This document shows, piece by piece, positions 62,009-64,000 of a stretch of 64,000 nucleotides of DNA. Position 1 is the stretch's first letter; every line of letters starts with the position of its first letter. The notes under the pieces are model-generated. The model was not told where the DNA came from and made no database searches. It was given only the letters and a program-made list of their open reading frames with translations. Origin of the DNA: Auanema rhodensis (lineage: Eukaryota; Nematoda; Chromadorea; Rhabditida; Rhabditidae); NCBI GenBank assembly GCA_964057225.1, contig OZ059900.1, forward strand, positions 20,351,638 through 20,415,637, read 5' to 3'. Made by a program: the position numbers and the translations under genes.

Positions 62009-64000
62009 TTTTTTGTCGTGAAAGTGGAACTAGACGTTGTACGAACAATTTTGAGCTAGGTTTCATTGACATTGCATGAGTTTGAACACATGAAATCGTA
62101 AGTCAGAACCTTGTTTACAGCGAAATTTAAAAAACTGGTTTTCCAGCATAATAAAATATTTCTCATGGGAAATACTGTGTTTTTGTATTTTTCTAGTGTT
62201 CAGCATGTAAAATGCTTCATTTTAGTATGTAACACGCTGAAATTCGTTGCATTTGACGACTCATATGAACAAAAATCGATTTAATCAATATTAGCCATAA
62301 GGGGCGTACCCTCAGAATATGCTAATTTCCTTAATTTTCTAACCCCTGTTTTTTTGTCGTGAAAGTGGAACTAGACGTTGTACGAACAATTTTGAGCTAG
62401 GTTTCATTGACATTGCATGAGTTTGAACACATGAAATCGTAAGTCAAAACCTTGTTTACAGCGAAATTTAAAAAACTGGTTTTCCAGCATAATAAAATAT
62501 TTCTCATGGGAAATACTGTGTTTTTGTATTTTTCTAGTGTTCAGCATGTAAAATGCTTCATTTTAGTATGTAACACGCTGAAATTCCTTGCATTTGACGA
62601 CTCATATGAACAAAAATCGATTTAATCAATATTAGCCATAAGGGGCGTGCCCTCAGAATATGCTAATTTCCTTAATTTTCTAACTTCTGTTTTTTTGTCG
62701 TGAAACTGGAACTAGACGTTGAACGGACAATTTTGAGCTAGGTTTCATTGACATTGCATGAGTTTGAACACATGAAATCGTAAGTCAAAACCTTGTTTAC
62801 AGCGAAATTTCCAAAAACTGGTTTTCCAGCATAATAAAATATTTCTCATGGGAAATACTGTGTTTTTGTATTTTTCTAGTGTTCAGCATGTAAAATGCTT
62901 CATTTTAGTATGTAACACCCTGAAATTCGTTGCATTTGACGACTCATATGAACAAAAATCGATTTAATCAATATTAGCCATAAGGGGCGTGCCCTCAGAA
63001 TATGCTAATTTCCTTAATTTTCTAACCCCTGTTTTTTTGTCGTGAAAGTGGAACTAGACGTTGTACGAACAATTTTGAGCTAGGTTTCATTGACATTGCA
63101 TGAGTTTGAACACATGAAATCGTAAGTCAGAACCTTGTTTACAGCGAAATTTAAAAAACTGGTTTTCCAGCATAATAAAATATTTCTCATGGGAAATACT
63201 GTGTTTTTGTATTTTTCTAGTGTTCAGCATGTAAAATGCTTCATTTTAGTATGTAACACGCTGAAATTCGTTGCATTTGACGACTCATATGAACAAAAAT
63301 CGATTTAATCAATATTAGCCATAAGGGGCGTACCCTCAGAATATGCTAATTTCCTTAATTTTCTAACCCCTGTTTTTTTGTCGTGAAAGTGGAACTAGAC
63401 GTTGTACAAACAATTTTGAGCTAGGTTTCATTGACATTGCATGAGTTTGAACACATGAAATCGTAAGTCAAAACCTTGTTTACAGCGAAATTTAAAAAAC
63501 TGGTTTTCCAGCATAATAAAATATTTCTCATGGGAAATACTGTGTTTTTGTATTTTTCTAGTGTTCAGCATGTAAAATGCTTCATTTTAGTATGTAACAC
63601 GCTGAAATTCCTTGCATTTGACGACTCATATGAACAAAAATCGATTTAATCAATATTAGCCATAAGGGGCGTGCCCTCAGAATATGCTAATTTCCTTAAT
63701 TTTCTAACTTCTGTTTTTTTGTCGTGAAACTGGAACTAGACGTTGAACGGACAATTTTGAGCTAGGTTTCATTGACATTGCATGAGTTTGAACACATGAA
63801 ATCGTAAGTCAAAACCTTGTTTACAGCGAAATTTCCAAAAACTGGTTTTCCAGCATAATAAAATATTTCTCAAGGGAAATACTGTGTTTTTGTATTTTTC
63901 TAGTGTTCAGCATGTAAAATGCTTCATTTTAGTATGTAACACGCTGAAATTCGTTGCATTTGACGACTCATATGAACAAAAATCGATTTAATCAATATTA
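62009..64000 (-). repeat. Tandem three-monomer block, 2 copies (62009-63032, 63033-64000, second cut by window end)
   Basis: The order is gtcagaacc with gggcgtaccc; attccttgc with taacttctgt; then gtgaaactgg with gacgttgaacggac. The spacing is 1,024 bp because two of the three units are 341 bp. The copies differ at gtacaaac (second copy), at the gtaacaccctg site and at tcaaggg. Confidence 0.85.

Larger units (their letters stand above)
46537..64000 (-). repeat. Satellite array, inverted arm (same monomer, reverse complement)
   Basis: The same monomer continues in reverse complement to the window end: taacccctgt, ttgtcgtgaaagtgg and cgactcatatgaac are the complements of forward-arm motifs. 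The arm opens with a partial unit (46537-46630), followed by 50 complete units and a partial one. Unit starts are 46631, 46973, 47313, 47655, 47997, 48339, 48681, 49023, 49365, 49707, 50049, 50391, 50733, 51075, 51416, 51757, 52099, 52441, 52783, 53125, 53467, 53809, 54151, 54493, 54835, 55177, 55519, 55861, 56202, 56543, 56885, 57226, 57568, 57910, 58252, 58593, 58935, 59277, 59619, 59961, 60302, 60643, 60985, 61326, 61668, 62009, 62350, 62691, 63033, 63374 and 63715. Many units are 341 bp because aaatttcc-aaaaactgg is replaced by a 1-bp-shorter aaatttaaaaaactgg. Confidence 0.98.
58252..64000 (-). repeat. Inverted-arm domain E (distal)
   Basis: This distal part carries other markers: gtaaaatgtttc (58252 and 60302), catgagaaatactg with tttccgtaat (58593 and 60643), gtaacaccctg (59619, 61668, 62691), gggcgtaccc (59277, 62009, 63033), gtcagaacc (62009, 63033) and taacttctgt with gtgaaactgg (62350/62691 and 63374/63715). 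The unit at 58935 carries ataaacggcg, a variant otherwise seen only in the forward arm. The boundary with domain D is gradual, and 58252 is my choice of first clearly distal unit. Confidence 0.65.

Noticed and set aside
1-64000. CRISPR array
   Set aside because: The repeat unit is about 342 bp and continuous. There are no short repeats separated by unique spacers and no cas genes.
1-64000. Ribosomal RNA, histone or other tandem gene cluster
   Set aside because: The monomer is too short, about 66% A+T, with stop codons in nearly all frames and no resemblance to conserved RNA genes that I can recognise.

Overview
The whole 64 kb window is one satellite DNA array. A monomer of about 342 bp (341-343, roughly 34% G+C by hand count of one copy) repeats head-to-tail from the first base to the last, in about 188 copies counting partial ones. 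I found no protein gene, RNA gene, transposon or CRISPR array. Long, pure, homogenised satellite of this kind is typical of eukaryotic centromeric or pericentromeric heterochromatin. The A+T-rich monomer, the higher-order blocks and the long inverted halves resemble what is known of insect satellites, especially those of beetles. That placement is inference: I do not recognise the monomer as a named family.

Layout. Positions 1-46510 hold 136 monomers in one orientation, the last truncated. At 46511-46536 there is a 26-bp A/T-only (apart from one G) microsatellite-like filler, the only non-satellite DNA in the window. From 46537 to 64000 the same satellite runs in the opposite orientation (a partial unit, 50 full units and a partial unit). 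The window is therefore a macro-dyad: two inverted satellite arms around an asymmetric breakpoint, with 135 nt between the first mirror-paired bases.

Within the forward arm, diagnostic variants define three domains. Domain A (1-11278) mixes two forms of an early site (agggaaatt and aaggaaatt). Domain B (11279-42077) has only the second form and adds new subtypes. Domain C (42078-46510), next to the inversion, has its own private variants. The inverted arm carries another set, including a 1-bp-shorter form that gives 341-bp monomers. Higher-order repeats of 3 to 10 monomers occur throughout, and units of three monomers (about 1,026 bp) are the most frequent local duplication. Several blocks differ by exactly one monomer, and hybrid monomers lie at the presumed unequal-crossover points.

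There is no gene system here. The functional reading is structural: a possible nucleosome-phasing repeat (342 = 2 x 171) with several short dyads and a degenerate CENP-B-box-like motif in its least variable part. All minus-strand open frames are satellite by-products.
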